Below are positions 11,401-25,400 of a DNA stretch of 64,000 nt, piece by piece (the first letter of the stretch is position 1; every line of letters begins with the position of its first letter). The notes beneath the pieces are model-generated. The model was not told where the DNA came from and made no database searches. It saw nothing but the letters and a program-made list of their open reading frames with translations. The stretch spans positions 37,900,922 through 37,964,921 of the forward strand of contig NC_054743.1 in assembly GCF_018143015.1 (NCBI RefSeq), read 5' to 3'. Origin of the DNA: Lytechinus variegatus (taxonomy: Eukaryota; Echinodermata; Echinoidea; Temnopleuroida; Toxopneustidae). The translations under genes were made by a program, and so were the position numbers.

Positions 11401-14400
11401 ATGAACATCCATCAATTTTTTTTTTTTTGGGGGGGGGGCGGGGGTTCGGGACGTCATATGCTAACAGCTAGTAGAAAATCAATGAAATGTCATTTTTATT
11501 GCACCCGAAGTATATCAATCGACAAATCTTTTCACAACCGCTCTTGAAATGATTTTTAGTCATCATGATCCACTAAAAAAATTCCAATGTAATCTTATAA
11601 TACATAACACACGGGGCATCTGCTTGCATGGCGTCACAAATCAAAAAATGACATTGGAAATAGCTTACTTAATCTTTCATGGATTTTCCTCAAACAAACC
11701 ACCATCCCAATTACGGAGACTCATCTTTGCCTCTTTAAATTCTCAATTTTTGCATTCTTTCTCAATCACTCGTTAAAAAGAATTTATCTTACCTTGTATT
11801 TTCACTCAACTCCCCACCCTAAAAGCATCTCTAGGACCTACCCTTAATGTTCTCCAGGGTTTTTTGGCGTCACCTGTGCCAGGGAGTCGAAAAGAGAACC
11901 GAATCAAAATGACCAACGGCTCTCGATTTAACTGATTGGGGGTGATGGACAGCTACCCCGGGGTTTAACCCTAGTCCAATCTAAATTCTGTCATTTTTGT
12001 ATTTCGTTAGAACGTGAAACCTAAGCTGAATCCTCCTTTCCGAAAGAAGAGATCGAACATCAATGTGAGGAACTCCCAGGGTCTCACTCCACTTCATCTA
12101 GCTGTGATCAATGGCAACGTAGAGGGCGTCAGAGAACTTCTCTCCAGAAGGGACATCGACATAAATGTAAGAAAGCATGAAACATTACTACCAATCTAAT
12201 CCTTTTCATTCATATATGATCATTTATTTTCTTCCATTTTCACATAAATTCAAACAAATTCCATTCATCATGAAAATTATAGAAATATTTACCGGGATTC
12301 TTGACAGAAGAAGGCGTAAATACTAAGAAGCAAATGCTTGTGCATGTGATGGGTTACATCTGCAACACATCTGCAATACGATTGCAATAATACATACAGA
12401 GTAATACCTTGGTCACATTCGCTCTACGGCGGCCGTACGACGAGTCGAAAACAGCCGTTTTATTAATTTTAAGTCAAACCACCTATATATAGTTGGACCA
12501 AAAAAAATGTTAAAACGGCTGTTCTCGACTCGCCGTACGGCCGCTGTAGAACAGATGTGACCAAGATATAAGGGTTCTTCATGTGAATCACTTTGGGTTT
12601 TTAATCAACATAATCAAGGCATACATCATTAGTCACCCATCTCGTTCATTACTAAAAAGGGATTATGGTAATATTTTTTAGTTCAGATCCAACTCTCAAA
12701 CTCCAGTAGTTACAGGTTTTTAGCCGTTTGTCTTACGCAGATCCTTAATTTCTTATTCAAAGGACAAGTCCACCCCAACAAGAAGTTGATTCGAATAAAA
12801 AGAGAAAAATCCAACAAGCATAACACTGAAAATTTCATCAAAATCGGATGTAAAAAAATAAAGTTATGACATTTTAAAGTTTCGCTTAATTTCACAAAAC
12901 AGTTATATGCACATACTGGCTGGTATGCAAATGAGGAGACTATGACGTCATCCACTCACTATTTCTTTTATATTTTATTATGTGAAATAAGAAATATTCT
13001 AATTTTCTCCTCATGGTCAAGTGACACAACAATTGATTCCTCCCTGAACATATGGAATTAGCATTGTTTAATACTATATGGTTCAGTCAAGTTGGTCCTT
13101 GTTGCCAAATGTATTTAAAAAAATGAAATATTGTATAATTCAAACAATAAAAAACAAAAGAAATAGTGAGTGATGGACATCATCGACTGACTCACCTAGT
13201 TGTGCATATCACTGTTTTGTGAAAAATAAGCGAAACTTTAAAATGTCATAACTTTCTTATTTTACATCCGATTTTGATGAAATTTTCAGCACTATGTTAG
13301 TTTGATTTTCTCTATATATTCAAGTCAGCATTTCCCTGGGGTGGACTTGACATTTAAGAGAAATGTTGAAGTCCATTGTGTGTTTTAAATGTTAAAAGAT
13401 TTTAATTGAGATATTAAAAACCACCTGGGGAAAAGATACCAAATATAGAAAACAAAATGTAAAGTTAAATATTGTTTTCAAAGAATATGAACTGGTACTT
13501 AATTTCTTTATTATGTTTATTTTAACTGTGCAGTGTATTTTCACCAGCACTCCATCAGAAGATGCTTTTAACATCAATAATACATTTCAGATTTCCATTT
13601 GTGCATAACGTTCTTGCAAATATCGTATGGCTTTGGATGAACTATTTAAATCCATACTCGATCACCTGATCATTCGTACACAGGCCGAAGATCGTCGCCA
13701 TCGGACGCCCCTGATCATCGCTTGCGAGAACAACCAGACCGACATCGCCCTCAAGCTCATCAAGCACAAGGCGGATCTGACAGTTTGGGACGAAAACTTC
13801 GACACTCCACTCCACATTGCTCTGAGAAAGGGAAACAGAATCGTCGCAGATAGGATGATTGATCGAGCTAAGGCTAAAGGACATCTGATAGAGGTAGGGT
13901 CAGTGGGCAAGAATAGATATCCGTGGTCTTTTTACCTAAATCATCTTCTATATTCATATCTCACTCTAATTCATTAGACCATAAGATTATTTTTTCATGT
14001 AAATATATTTCATACTCGTAAGTGTGGAGAAGGTATTTTCAGATATTCTGTTGAAGTGGAATCTGGCAATGTGTTTAATGTCGCTGAACATTGAGGAATC
14101 CAAGATGCCTTGTTTGTTTCATATTCATTTTTGACTTTGCAATAAAATCAATGATTTACTGCATGTAATTATATTCTCCCATTCCTATTCTCTCTACCTC
14201 CCACGTCCCCGCCCCTCCCTCTTTCTCTCCCGTCCCCGCTTTCCCTCCCTCTCTTTATCGCTCTCTCCCTCCCTATATCTCTTTTCTCTCTTTTCTCTCT
14301 CTCTCCGTAGTTGGTGACCGAGCCTAATTGGAACTGGGTAGCCCCCATTCACGAAGCTGCAAGAGTAGGCCATACAGACCTCATCAGGAAATGTCTTGAT

Positions 14401-17400
14401 GAAGGTGAGTCACATAACGAATCTGTTACCCTCGGACTGAAAATATATCATATAACACGAATTGTATTTATATTCCAATTGTAATATTTAATCCATGTTC
14501 GCTATGAGAAATATATATTCATGTTGATGAGTCAAGAAATGTGATAATACTCTTAATCATGAAAAAGACGATGATGATGATGCTGATGATGGTTATGATG
14601 ATGATGATAGTGATGGTGATGGTGATGATGATGATGACGAAGATTATGATGATGATGGTTGTGATGAATTTCTGTTACATGTTAATCGTCTAAAAGCATA
14701 TCAATTCATGTTTTCATTTTATGTAATCTCGTAAAGTAGACAAACATGATGAGATCGAGAAACACGACTTCGGAAGTGGGCCCCACGATGACCGCGACTA
14801 TGTGCTCGACCTCCGCGGTGAGAACGATGATTCTCTTCTGCATATTGCTTCTTCGAACGGGCACATCGATCTAGTGGAGCTGCTGGTCCAAAGAGGTGCG
14901 AAAATCGACAGTACAAATTGGGATCTTCGTACACCATTGCATCTATCGTGCATTGCCAATCAAAGGGCCGCCGTGGAATATCTTGTAGAAAAGTAAGGAT
15001 GTTGAAAGATTGATATGAAATTTTTTACCCAAATAAAGAAATAGATGAGCAATGTTATTTATTATACTCACCAGGATATAAGCTGACTAACATTTCAGTC
15101 TTTTTGTCTGTCTTATGTCAGCTTTTGATGTTTTTTGATAGTTTTGTAATACAGGAAAAGTATATCATTACCAGCTTATTCCAGATAGAGTCACTCTTCA
15201 CATTCTCAGTATAAGTTTTTATTTTACAACTTCTTTAAAGGTAACGATATTATATAATTTTTAGCAAAAAAGGCAACATCACTACGTGATGGTATCATGC
15301 TGGAGCAAGCTAGTAATTATAATAAACTTATAAACTTATAAAAAGCTAGTAATTATAATAAACTTATAAAAGTTTTTGGTTTGGAATATTAAAGAATGTT
15401 TGTTGAAATATATGGTGCATCTGAACGTTTCAATTTAAAGACAATTACTTCTATAGAAACTTCTTTTGTTTGCATTACCAGGAAGGCCAACCTTGAAAAG
15501 ATCGACGTCGACTACCACACCCCTCTCCAGGTTGCAGCAAATGCAGAGAGTTTCGACGTCATCATCGCTCTCATAGACCGCTATTACAACAGTAAAGGCC
15601 TTGCACAATCGTCCACCAAAGACAACCACGACACAGTGACCATTGTCAGTGAGGGTGGAAAGTCATCGACTGGGTTTGCAGATGGGAATGAACTCAATGT
15701 CATCGAGGAAGAGGACGATGTGACTGTGGTTGATGGCGGGCATGATGAGCGATTAGACGAAAGAGACGGAATCGAAGGATCGCTTATAGATATCACTGAT
15801 CAAGCAAACGACGATGTCAATGGAGAAAGCAGTACAGCTCAGGAGGAGCTCGACAAAGACGAATCAATGGCAGCAGACGAAATGGTAGATGATGTCGAAG
15901 AAAACCAAGGTATTGATGTCGACGAAGATGGTGGAGTTGATTCCGTGATTGAGCAGGAGGGGCCGACCACGCCTGACGTAGTGGATGATAAGACCAGCAT
16001 TGCGACTTTCAACGTCGAACCAGTCCCTGAACCGGTTGCCCAACCAATCAGCGAAGAGAAGGAGGAATCGTTGGCTGAATTCATTGACTGGGTGGTTATT
16101 GAAGATAGGGCCAAAGTATTGAAGGTAAATAGACAGGGAAATGATATGTTGAGATGGGAGGGAGGAAGAAGAAGGAGAAGAAGATGAAGAATAAGAAGAA
16201 GAAGAAGAGGAGGGAGGAGAAGAAGAAGAAGAAGAAGGAGGAGGAGGAGGAGGAGGAGGAGAAGAAGAAGAAGAAGGAGAAGAAGCAGCAGCAGAAGAAA
16301 AAGAATGGGGAGGAGAAGCAGAAGGAGGAGGAGAAGAAGAAGAAGAATTTGTAAAATCGTGGGGAACAGTACACGAAAAAAATATGTATACCGTAGAAGA
16401 AAGATTTATTGCATTAAAACTTAGTCTTTAGAGTCACTCTTCACATTCTCAGACTATGTTTTTATTTTAAAGCTTCTTTTGAGGTACAAGTCGAAGCTAA
16501 ATGACGTCAGTGATGACGATATCAAGAAGTACATGGGACATGCTGCAATGAATGGACATACCGAGTAAGAAGCTTTGATTTTAGTATTTACAATTATTAA
16601 ACTACTGTAAATCCTAAAGGAAGCCAATATTATTTCAATGTTAAATGTCACACTCTGTCAATTTGGAGTAATTAGAGCTAAATTTAGTCTTTAAAAACTG
16701 TCAAAAAAGCAGAAAATGCAGGTCCTATTAAGCTGATCTTTGACATTCTTCAATAAAAAGTTAATATTGATCAGTAACTAGGAAGTGTCATCTGTTTTAT
16801 TTGGTTAAATCAGACCAGTTGCGTCAATGCCTAATTCAGATTCAGATTCATTAATCTATTGTCCTCAATGGAAATTCACTCTGTTGGCTTTACAAAATAT
16901 ACATACGATATTTACATAGATTATGCTGCACAACGATTCAACTAATATGCATTTATATACACACCTTAGATATTCGCATAAAAACAAATAATTAATTAAA
17001 TCATTATTCTAATTATTACACAAAATCAAGGACGCTCGGAGTTTTGATTCGTTGGAAGCCAGAGGTTGTCGATTTTTACGACGATGACGGAAAGACACCG
17101 CTCCATCACGCCGCTGAGCACGGCCACGACGGCGTGGTCCAGGTGCTAACCAAAGCTAGCGCATCAGTAAATGCCACAACCATCGACCCCGTCAAATTGG
17201 GTTACAACAACCACATCAATGCCGACGATGTCACGGATAATACCAGGTGACTTTAACATCAATGAAATCACGTTGAATTATTTTGTGGAATAAAAAAGCC
17301 GCCTTGAAAAAAACTAAATTAATTAGATAAGAAGTATTTTCAAATGCTCATAATACTCACCAAATAATTTTTCTTATTACAAAATTTTACTTTTCTTTTG

Positions 17401-20400
17401 TTACATTTTTTAACGTTCTCACAAAGTTCACTTTGTATTCTCGTTTCCTCTCTTTCTTTTCCTTGTCATCTCTTTGCCTTTCTTCTCTTGTTTCTCACCC
17501 CCACGTTTAACTCTCGGTTTATCACTAAGCCTCACTTTCGATTTTTCCCCCTTTGTCAATCCTTGCCTGTCTTTACGTCATATTCTTTCATTCCCAATAC
17601 TTTTTTTATCGATGATTAATAATACTGAGCTTTACTCGTCAATCCATTTTTTTTTCATGTATAATTCATACTATATAGATCCAGCAAGATGGCCCATGAA
17701 AGAACAGCCCTTCATTTAGCTGCCATGAACGGATTCGCCAAGTCAGTTCGATCACTTATCAAAGCTGGGGGTGATATCAATTTTTCTGACAAAAATGGGG
17801 TAAGCTAAGACTGTGCCCTAATGATACTCTACATACATCTATATTTTTGAAGTAAATTGATGTAAAATTCGTGTCAAGATAAAGCGCAAATTTCATTAAT
17901 AAGAAACTGGAACCTTCAATGTAGATATATAGCAATTTCTAATTGAATTATTTCTAAACAATTTCTTCAAATTTATATTAAATGACGATATTTTCATTTC
18001 TCTACTAATGATTGTCGATGAATTGTCCTTCCCCCTTTTTTCTCTCCCTCTCTCCTTTTTTCTTTCCTTAACTTTTTGACGCAACCGTTTCTAGGTCACC
18101 CCGCTCCATTTGGCGTGCATCGGTGGCCATCTTGATGCCTTAAAACAACTCGTCGAACATGATGTCGACCTGTTGAGTCGTGATCATCGAGGTCGAAATT
18201 GTATGGAATATGCCGCTGATGGTGGAAATGAGTATGTCCATTATGAATACCTTATGTCGATATTTTGCTTTCAAAAACAATGTCTAATTTAAGAGAACAT
18301 TTAAATTTCCTTTCATGTATTTACGCTATCACCCTACTACATTATTGTTTGTCATAGAATCATGTGCTACTTCTCTTTTTTCAAATTAGTTTTCCCTATA
18401 TTTCTACACCTTTTACCCCCTTTTTGCTATCAATATGTTCCAAATACCCCATTAACCTGTTTCCATTGAATACGTCAACCTCATGTTTTGATGCCCCCAT
18501 TTTGAAAACAATTTACTCTTATTCCTCTCTCTTAATTTGTAACTCCCAAGTTATCCTCGTATGTCAAATTTTTTTATCATTCCTATTCCCTGTCATCAGT
18601 ATTTTCTATAACTGCTTTTGTTACTCCTATGATCGCCGCTAATGTCTTACTTTTGTTTTTTGTTTTGTAAGCTTTCATTGCGATTATTCCTTCTATGACA
18701 TATTGTTATATGTTCTTACACCTCTTTTCTACCACTCTCTTAATGTGTCGCAAGTGCCTTCTGAAATTCACTTTTCGTCACCCCTATGTTGGTCATCTTT
18801 TTTCGTCACCCGTATGTTCGTCATCCCTTTTCGTTACCCCTATGCTGGTTACCCCTTTTCGTCACCCCTATGTTGGTCACCCCTTTCCGTCATCCCTATG
18901 TTGGTCATCCTTTTTTCGTCACCCCTGTGTTGGTTACCCCTTTCCGTTATCCCTATGTTGGTCATCCTTTTTCGTCACCCGTATGTTGGTCATCCCTTTT
19001 CGTCATCCCTATGTTGGTCACCCCTTTCCGTCATCCCTTATGTTGGTCATCCCTTTTCGTCACCCCTATGTTGGTCACCCCTTTCCGTCATCACTATGTT
19101 GGTCATCCCTTTTCGTCACCCCTATGTTGGTCATCCTTTTTTCGTCACCCCTGTGTTGGTTACCCCTTTCCATTATCCCTATGTTGGTCATCCTTTTTCG
19201 TCACCCGTATGTTGGTCATCCCTTTTCGTCTTCCCTATGTTGGTCACCCCTTTCCGTCATCTCTATGTTGGCCATCCCTTTTCGTTACCCCTATGTTGGT
19301 CACCCCTTTGCGTCATCCCGATGTTGGTCATCCCTTTTCCGTTATCCCTATGTTGGTCATCCCTTTTTCGTCACCCTTATGTTGGTCATCCCTTTTCGTC
19401 ACCCCTATGTTGGTCACTCTTTTTCGTAACCCTTATGTTGGTCATCCCTTTTCGTCACCCCTATGATGGTTACCCCTTTTCGCCACCCGTATGTTGGTCA
19501 CCCCTTTCCGTCATCCCTATGTTGGTCATCCCTTTTCGTCACCCGTATGTTGGTCATCCTTTTTTGTCACCCCTATGTTGGTCACCCCTTTCCGTTATCC
19601 CCATGTTGGTCATCCTTTTTTTGTCACCCCTATGTTGGTCACCCCTTTCCGTTATCCCTATGTTGGTCATCCCTTTTCGTCACCCCTATGTTGGTTATCC
19701 CTTTTTCTTCACCCTTATGTTGGTCATCCCTTTTCGTCACCCCTACTGTTGGTCATCCCTTTTCGTCACCCCTATGTTGGTCATCCCTTTTCGTCACCTC
19801 TATGTTGGTCATCCCTTTTCGTCACCCTATGCTGATTACCCCTTTTCGCCACCCGTATGTTGGTCACCCCTTTCCGTCATCCCTTTGTTGGTCACTCCTT
19901 TTCGTCACTCCTACTGTTGGTCATCCCTTTTCGTCACCCCTGTGTTGGTCACCCCTTTTCGTCATCCCTATGTTGGTCATCCCTTTTCGTCACCCGTATG
20001 TTGGTCATCCTTTTTTGGCACCCCTGTTTTTGTCATCCCTTTCCGTTATCCCTATGTTGGTCATCCCTTTTTCATCACCCTCATGTTGGTCATCCTTTTT
20101 CGTCACCCCTATGTTGGTTATCCCTTTTCGTCACCCTTATGTTGGTCATCCCTTTTCGTCACTCTTATGTTGGTAACCCCTTTTCGTCACCTTTTTGTCG
20201 GTCATCCTTTTAAGTATCCCATTTCGTCACCCCTATGTTCGTCACCCCTTTTCGTCTTCCCTATGTTGGGCATCCCTTCCTCGTCACCCTTATCTTCGTC
20301 ACCCTTTTCGTCACCTCTATGTTGGTCATCCCTTTTCGTCACCCTATGCTGATTACCCCTTTTCGCCACCCGTATGTTGGTCACCCCTTTCCGTCATCCC

Positions 20401-22298
20401 TTTGTTGGTCACCCCTTTCCGTTATCCCTATGTTGGTCATCCTTTTTTGTCACCCCTATGTTGGTCACCCCTTTCCGTTATCCCTATGTTGGTCATCCCT
20501 TTTCGTCACCCCTATGTTGGTTATCCCTTTTTCTTCACCCTTATGTTGGTCACTCCTTTTCGTCACCCCTACTGTTGGTCATCCCTTTTCGTCACCCCTA
20601 TGTTGGTCATCCCTTTTCGTCACCTCTATGTTGGTCATCCCTTTTCGTCACCCTATGCTGATTACCCCTTTTCGCCACCCGTATGTTGGTCACCCCTTTC
20701 CGTCATCCCTTTGTTGGTCACTCCTTTTCGTCACCCCTACTGTTGGTCATCTATTTTCGTCACCCCTGTGTTGGTCACCCCTTTTCGTCATCCCTATGTT
20801 GGTCATCCCTTTTCGTCACCCGTATGTTGGTCATCCTTTTTTTGACACCCCTGTTTTTGTCACCCCTTTCCGTTATCCCTATGTTGGTCATCCCTTTTTC
20901 ATCACCCTCATGTTGGTCATCCTTTTTCGTCACCCCTATGTTGGTTATCCCTTTTTCGTCACCCTTATGTTGGTCATCCCTTTTCGTCACTCTTATGTTG
21001 GTAACCCCTTTTCGTCACCTTTTTGTCGGTCATCCTTTTAAGTATCCCATTTCGTCACCCCTATGTTGGTCACCCCTTTTCGTCTCCCCTATGTTGGTCA
21101 TCCCTTCCTCTTCACCCTTATGTCCGTCATCCCTATTTGTCCCCCGTATGATCTGATGCCATATGGTTTGTCATTCCCAGTTTCGTCAGATTTGTTCTGA
21201 TAAAATCTATATATCTATCTCCTTACTCTATAAATCAATCACTCAAATATGGGTTTTAAGATTGATCCTTAAATGGGAACAGGAAATGACAAATTCTAAC
21301 CCCCTGCCTTTATAGTTTTTAAGATTTTGTTTAGTTTTGTTTTAACCTACATTAATATGAGTTTCAATTATATTAAAAACAAGAGAGAATTAAGCATCAT
21401 ATGTTGTCGCCCACATTTCCAATCGAATCTAATTAGTTTACTTATACCGCGTTCCGTTTGTGTTAAAGGAACATAGCATACTATTTGCTAAGCCATCCCG
21501 ACTGGAAACAAATAATGTCATCAAGCTCGTGGGATGAGTATCATAAGGACAGATCAACCCCGATGAAGAAACTCATAGAGAAAATGCCAGGTAAGCAAAT
21601 ATGTCATCATTCAGGGTTGATGCCTCGACGGAGCAGGGGACGAAGCATCTCTTCGACTTTCAAGTAGTGTAAAGAGGAGAGATATAAGGAGGGAGAAGGA
21701 AAAGTTAGAGGAGGGGAAAGAAATAAAATCATGAAACGTGGAAGAGCGTTTAATCGACATTTGCCGTCTGATAAGTTGTCAGATCTGACAACTTTCCTTG
21801 ATTTTGATTGGCTGAGAATCGCAGATCCGATGGTAACATATTTTGTGAGATGAAACATCTCACAAATCCTTTCAAGAAATGCCCTTCCCCCACGGGTACA
21901 GTACGTGGACCATCACAAGAATTATGTCAATTTCTTTGTGTCGGCAGAATGAAAGACGAAATGAAAAATTAATCGTTCTTAACTGACTTAACATGTTTGG
22001 AAATACCGTGATTAGGGCAAGTTCGAGATAACCTTCCATCATGTTTATTTTGTAGATTTTTCTCCATCTTCTTCATCGTTTTTTTTTCTTTTCAGATGTA
22101 GCGCAAGCTGTCATGGACAAGTGTATTGAAGTCTCTCCATATGCTGACCGTAAAGATGAAGAATTCTGGATTGAATTTTACTACGAATTCTTGGAGGACT
22201 CGTTCTCACTCTGGGAAAATAACAGTAAGCAATCATCACTCTTCCTTTTCTCCCCCTCCCTCCCCCTCTCTCTCTTTCTCCCTCTCCCCTTCTCTATT

Positions 22299-22342
<44 letters not shown>

Positions 22343-22426
22343 TCTGTTTCCCTCTCTTTATTTCACTTCCTATTATTTTCTCTATCTATCTATCTATCTA
22401 TCTATCCGGATGTCTGTCTGTCTATT

Positions 22427-22462
<36 letters not shown>

Positions 22463-25400
22463 GAATGCGATACAAATTCACGAGTAATGCAGTTTTTGCC
22501 ATGCCAACAAATAAGTTCTTTTATTCAACTCTCCAAAAAGAACTTACTTGTTGGCATTGCAAAAACTGCATTACTCGTGAATTTGTTTCGCATTCCTGAT
22601 GTCTTATTATTGCCAATACGTGGAAAACCAAGATGCTCGTACATATATATCAAATATATATTCATATCTATTTATATTCATATATTTTCACTATCTTTCT
22701 TTCTTTTCAATATGTTACATGTTGTAATTCATGTAATTTAGATTTCATCACCTAATGTGCACTTTAAAATAATAAGCAGGCACTGAATTATCTGTCCACA
22801 AGAATTCATTATCGTTACAGAGCTACGAATTGTTAGATTTCTATTTCATTTCCCTCGTATGTGTCTTATCTATTTTCGATAGATAAAAACATCCCCAACA
22901 CCAACAACAATAATGACAGCCTACAGGATGAAACGCCACTGACCGAAACACAATCCACACCTACCAACGATGAGACAGACACCCTGCAAGAAGGTGAAAC
23001 ACAGGAAGAAGACGGCGAAACACAGCACAGTGAATCGGAGCATGGCGCCAACCAAATCGCTGACGAAACACAAGCTGATGGTGACGACACCGCTCTGGAG
23101 AATGAGACGTCATTCACCGACCAGCCGGATGATAGTGGTAAGATCAACGGCGGATTCAAGGTTGACGAAGGCGACATCGAAGCTCAAAAGCCAGAGGGCA
23201 TAGCCAGCTACAAAGAGTTACAGGATGAACAAGAAGAAGTTCTGATAGTGACGGCGTACGACGATGACGGTCGTTTGAGAGCCAAAATGAGACCTTATTC
23301 AAGTAGCCCTGCAAGGATGGTGAAAAATCATCCCCTGATTGCCATGGTAAGTAACACTTGCATGTATAAGATGCCTTCTTAAATATATCATACTCCAGAT
23401 GCATTTTGCGGATCTTTATTTTGGATTTATTTTTATTATTTGTAGCAAGCTAATAACGTGTATGGGAAAACATAACTCTGACAGAAGATAAAACCCATCT
23501 CTTTCTATACATTCTAGAAGCCAGTATATCCATTAGTTATATTCTTTATTAAAAACGCGCTTTCATGGTCGTTACTTACGGTTGGCTCGTTTCATTTTAG
23601 GTTAAATCAGAGCGGACCGACCTCCTCACCCATCCCCTAGTCGTCAGCCTTCTGAACCATAAATGGTCAAACCTTGGTCGCTACGTCTTCTGGCCGTCAC
23701 TCATCATCTACTTTATCTTCCTGGTGATGCTTACTGGTTACGTGACCGCGGTTGCACCGCAGTACTATGCCGACGTTTCCAACGGGACGGATCTCGAGTG
23801 GTTTGGTGACGGCGAGCAGCGCTGGATCGACGGTATTCCGCAGGACACTCTGGTTGTTTTTGCGGTCAGTGGTCACTGGGTCATACTAGTCTTGGCAGTA
23901 TTACATCTCCTGTGTGAGGTAAAGTATCTACAAGAAATGTGATGTTATTATGTATTTACGAATAAATCTCCCCGCACTGTTCACACTAAGTTGCCCATTC
24001 ACATCACCCTTACATGGTATCAATATCAGCTCTCTGAGAGGTATGAATCCGTGTTTTACAATCGCTAGTGGTGAATGTATATACAGCTGGTGGGAAAAGT
24101 GAGGGGTGTTTACCAAGACGGCGTCAGCATCACAATTGAGAACAGAATGTCAAGAATTGAATGGACAAAGAACATGATAATTGCAAGAGGTACAACTCGT
24201 GCACTAAAAGGCCAGTATCGAAGATATACATCCCTATGTGTTCTCGTGATTCGTGAAAGAGCGATAAACATGGAGCTTTCCATTATGATTTTGTTCATAT
24301 ATATTTTATTGTTTGTCTCGCTATGAGTTTCATCTTTTTTTCTCTGTATTGATGGGATATATTACAAGGGAAATATCACTATGATGAATCCATTTTTTTT
24401 TAATCCTCTCTGAAGCTTATTCTTCTGGTGATACAGAGACTGTCCTATTTCCGGTTTCGGAAGCTTGTTGAATGGTCCGTGTATATCTTGGCTATTCTCT
24501 TCGTCATACCTTTCGCTGGACAGACTGAATATCAACCAAGTATATCACTGCGTATGGTAAGATCCCTCCCAAAGACACTATAAAACTGAAGTCTTCGGCA
24601 ATACCCTAGCATGGTTAAGAAAACATCAAATTTGGAAAATGAAAACTCACACATAACGTGCTTTTTATGTGTAAATTGGATTGTGTTTGATACTGTTTTT
24701 TCCATGCGCTTATACGTAAATTGTAATGTATCATTCACTGATTTGTCATATTGCAAAGAAAGTGTATTTGGTAGCAATTCTGTGTTCAAGTCCCATTACG
24801 TGATTACATATTGCGATTTCTTCGCTCCCAGTGTTTCATTAGACAGATATCGACCCGTATCTGTGCCCCGTTGCTTAGAAGTTACTGTTATGGTAACTTT
24901 GTCATCCAATGATAACTACCATGTTAACGCTAATCACCAACCAATCAAAATCAAGTATTCCTTTTAAGTTAAAATTGGATGGCAAAGTTACCATAATTAT
25001 AACTTTTATGCGACGGGACCCTGGACCCTGGTGTAATTTGGGGGAAAATAGAATGATTATACGAAACGCAGGGGGTTCTTTTACGCAGCAAAGCGTTCAG
25101 AATGGAAGCATGAGCTTTTAATTGCTTGGGATTAAATGTTCTTCTTTAATTTGGTAACGAGAGTACCGAAATGATGACGTCAGTTGCCATGGTGTAATGG
25201 CGGCCTGGTTCTAAACAAATGAACCCGCCGAATTTAAGCGTGTGTTTCTCATACATGTCATAGGAGAAACGGCTGCTATCGGAATTTGATCGCTTGCAAC
25301 TTTCAGTCGAGCCAAAGTCATACAAATGTGTACAGACGATCGTCAGCTTCGACTATGTTTAGAACTACCCCGCCATGACACCATGGCAACTGACGTCCCA

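Larger units (their letters stand above)
2480..12010. other. Intron 1 of the TRPA1-like gene, repeat-filled
   Basis: About 9.5 kb without coding sequence of the gene. It holds the nested element 3363-6449, a CATT microsatellite (6990-7048), the nested hAT-like pair (7063-8838) and a degraded C-run element (about 10290-10690). There is also a possible short alternative exon (11031-11084). The rest (roughly 8850-10280 and 11090-12010) is AT-rich with G-run/C-run scraps and nothing I recognise. Confidence 0.6.

Noticed and set aside
13591-13683. Earlier acceptor and 5' extension of TRPA1 exon 3
   Set aside because: The AG at 13590 reads into a TAA in the frame required; the acceptor at 13684 restores ankyrin sequence in phase.
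16096-16374. Lys/Glu-rich or Phe/Ser-rich frames over the purine tract
   Set aside because: Low-complexity GAA/GAG repeat in intron 6; no splice sites or family.
18695-21156. Several long forward frames (up to 549 codons) with HPYVGHPFSSPLCW repeats
   Set aside because: They are the 28-bp minisatellite read in three frames, inside an intron between in-phase exons 10 and 11.
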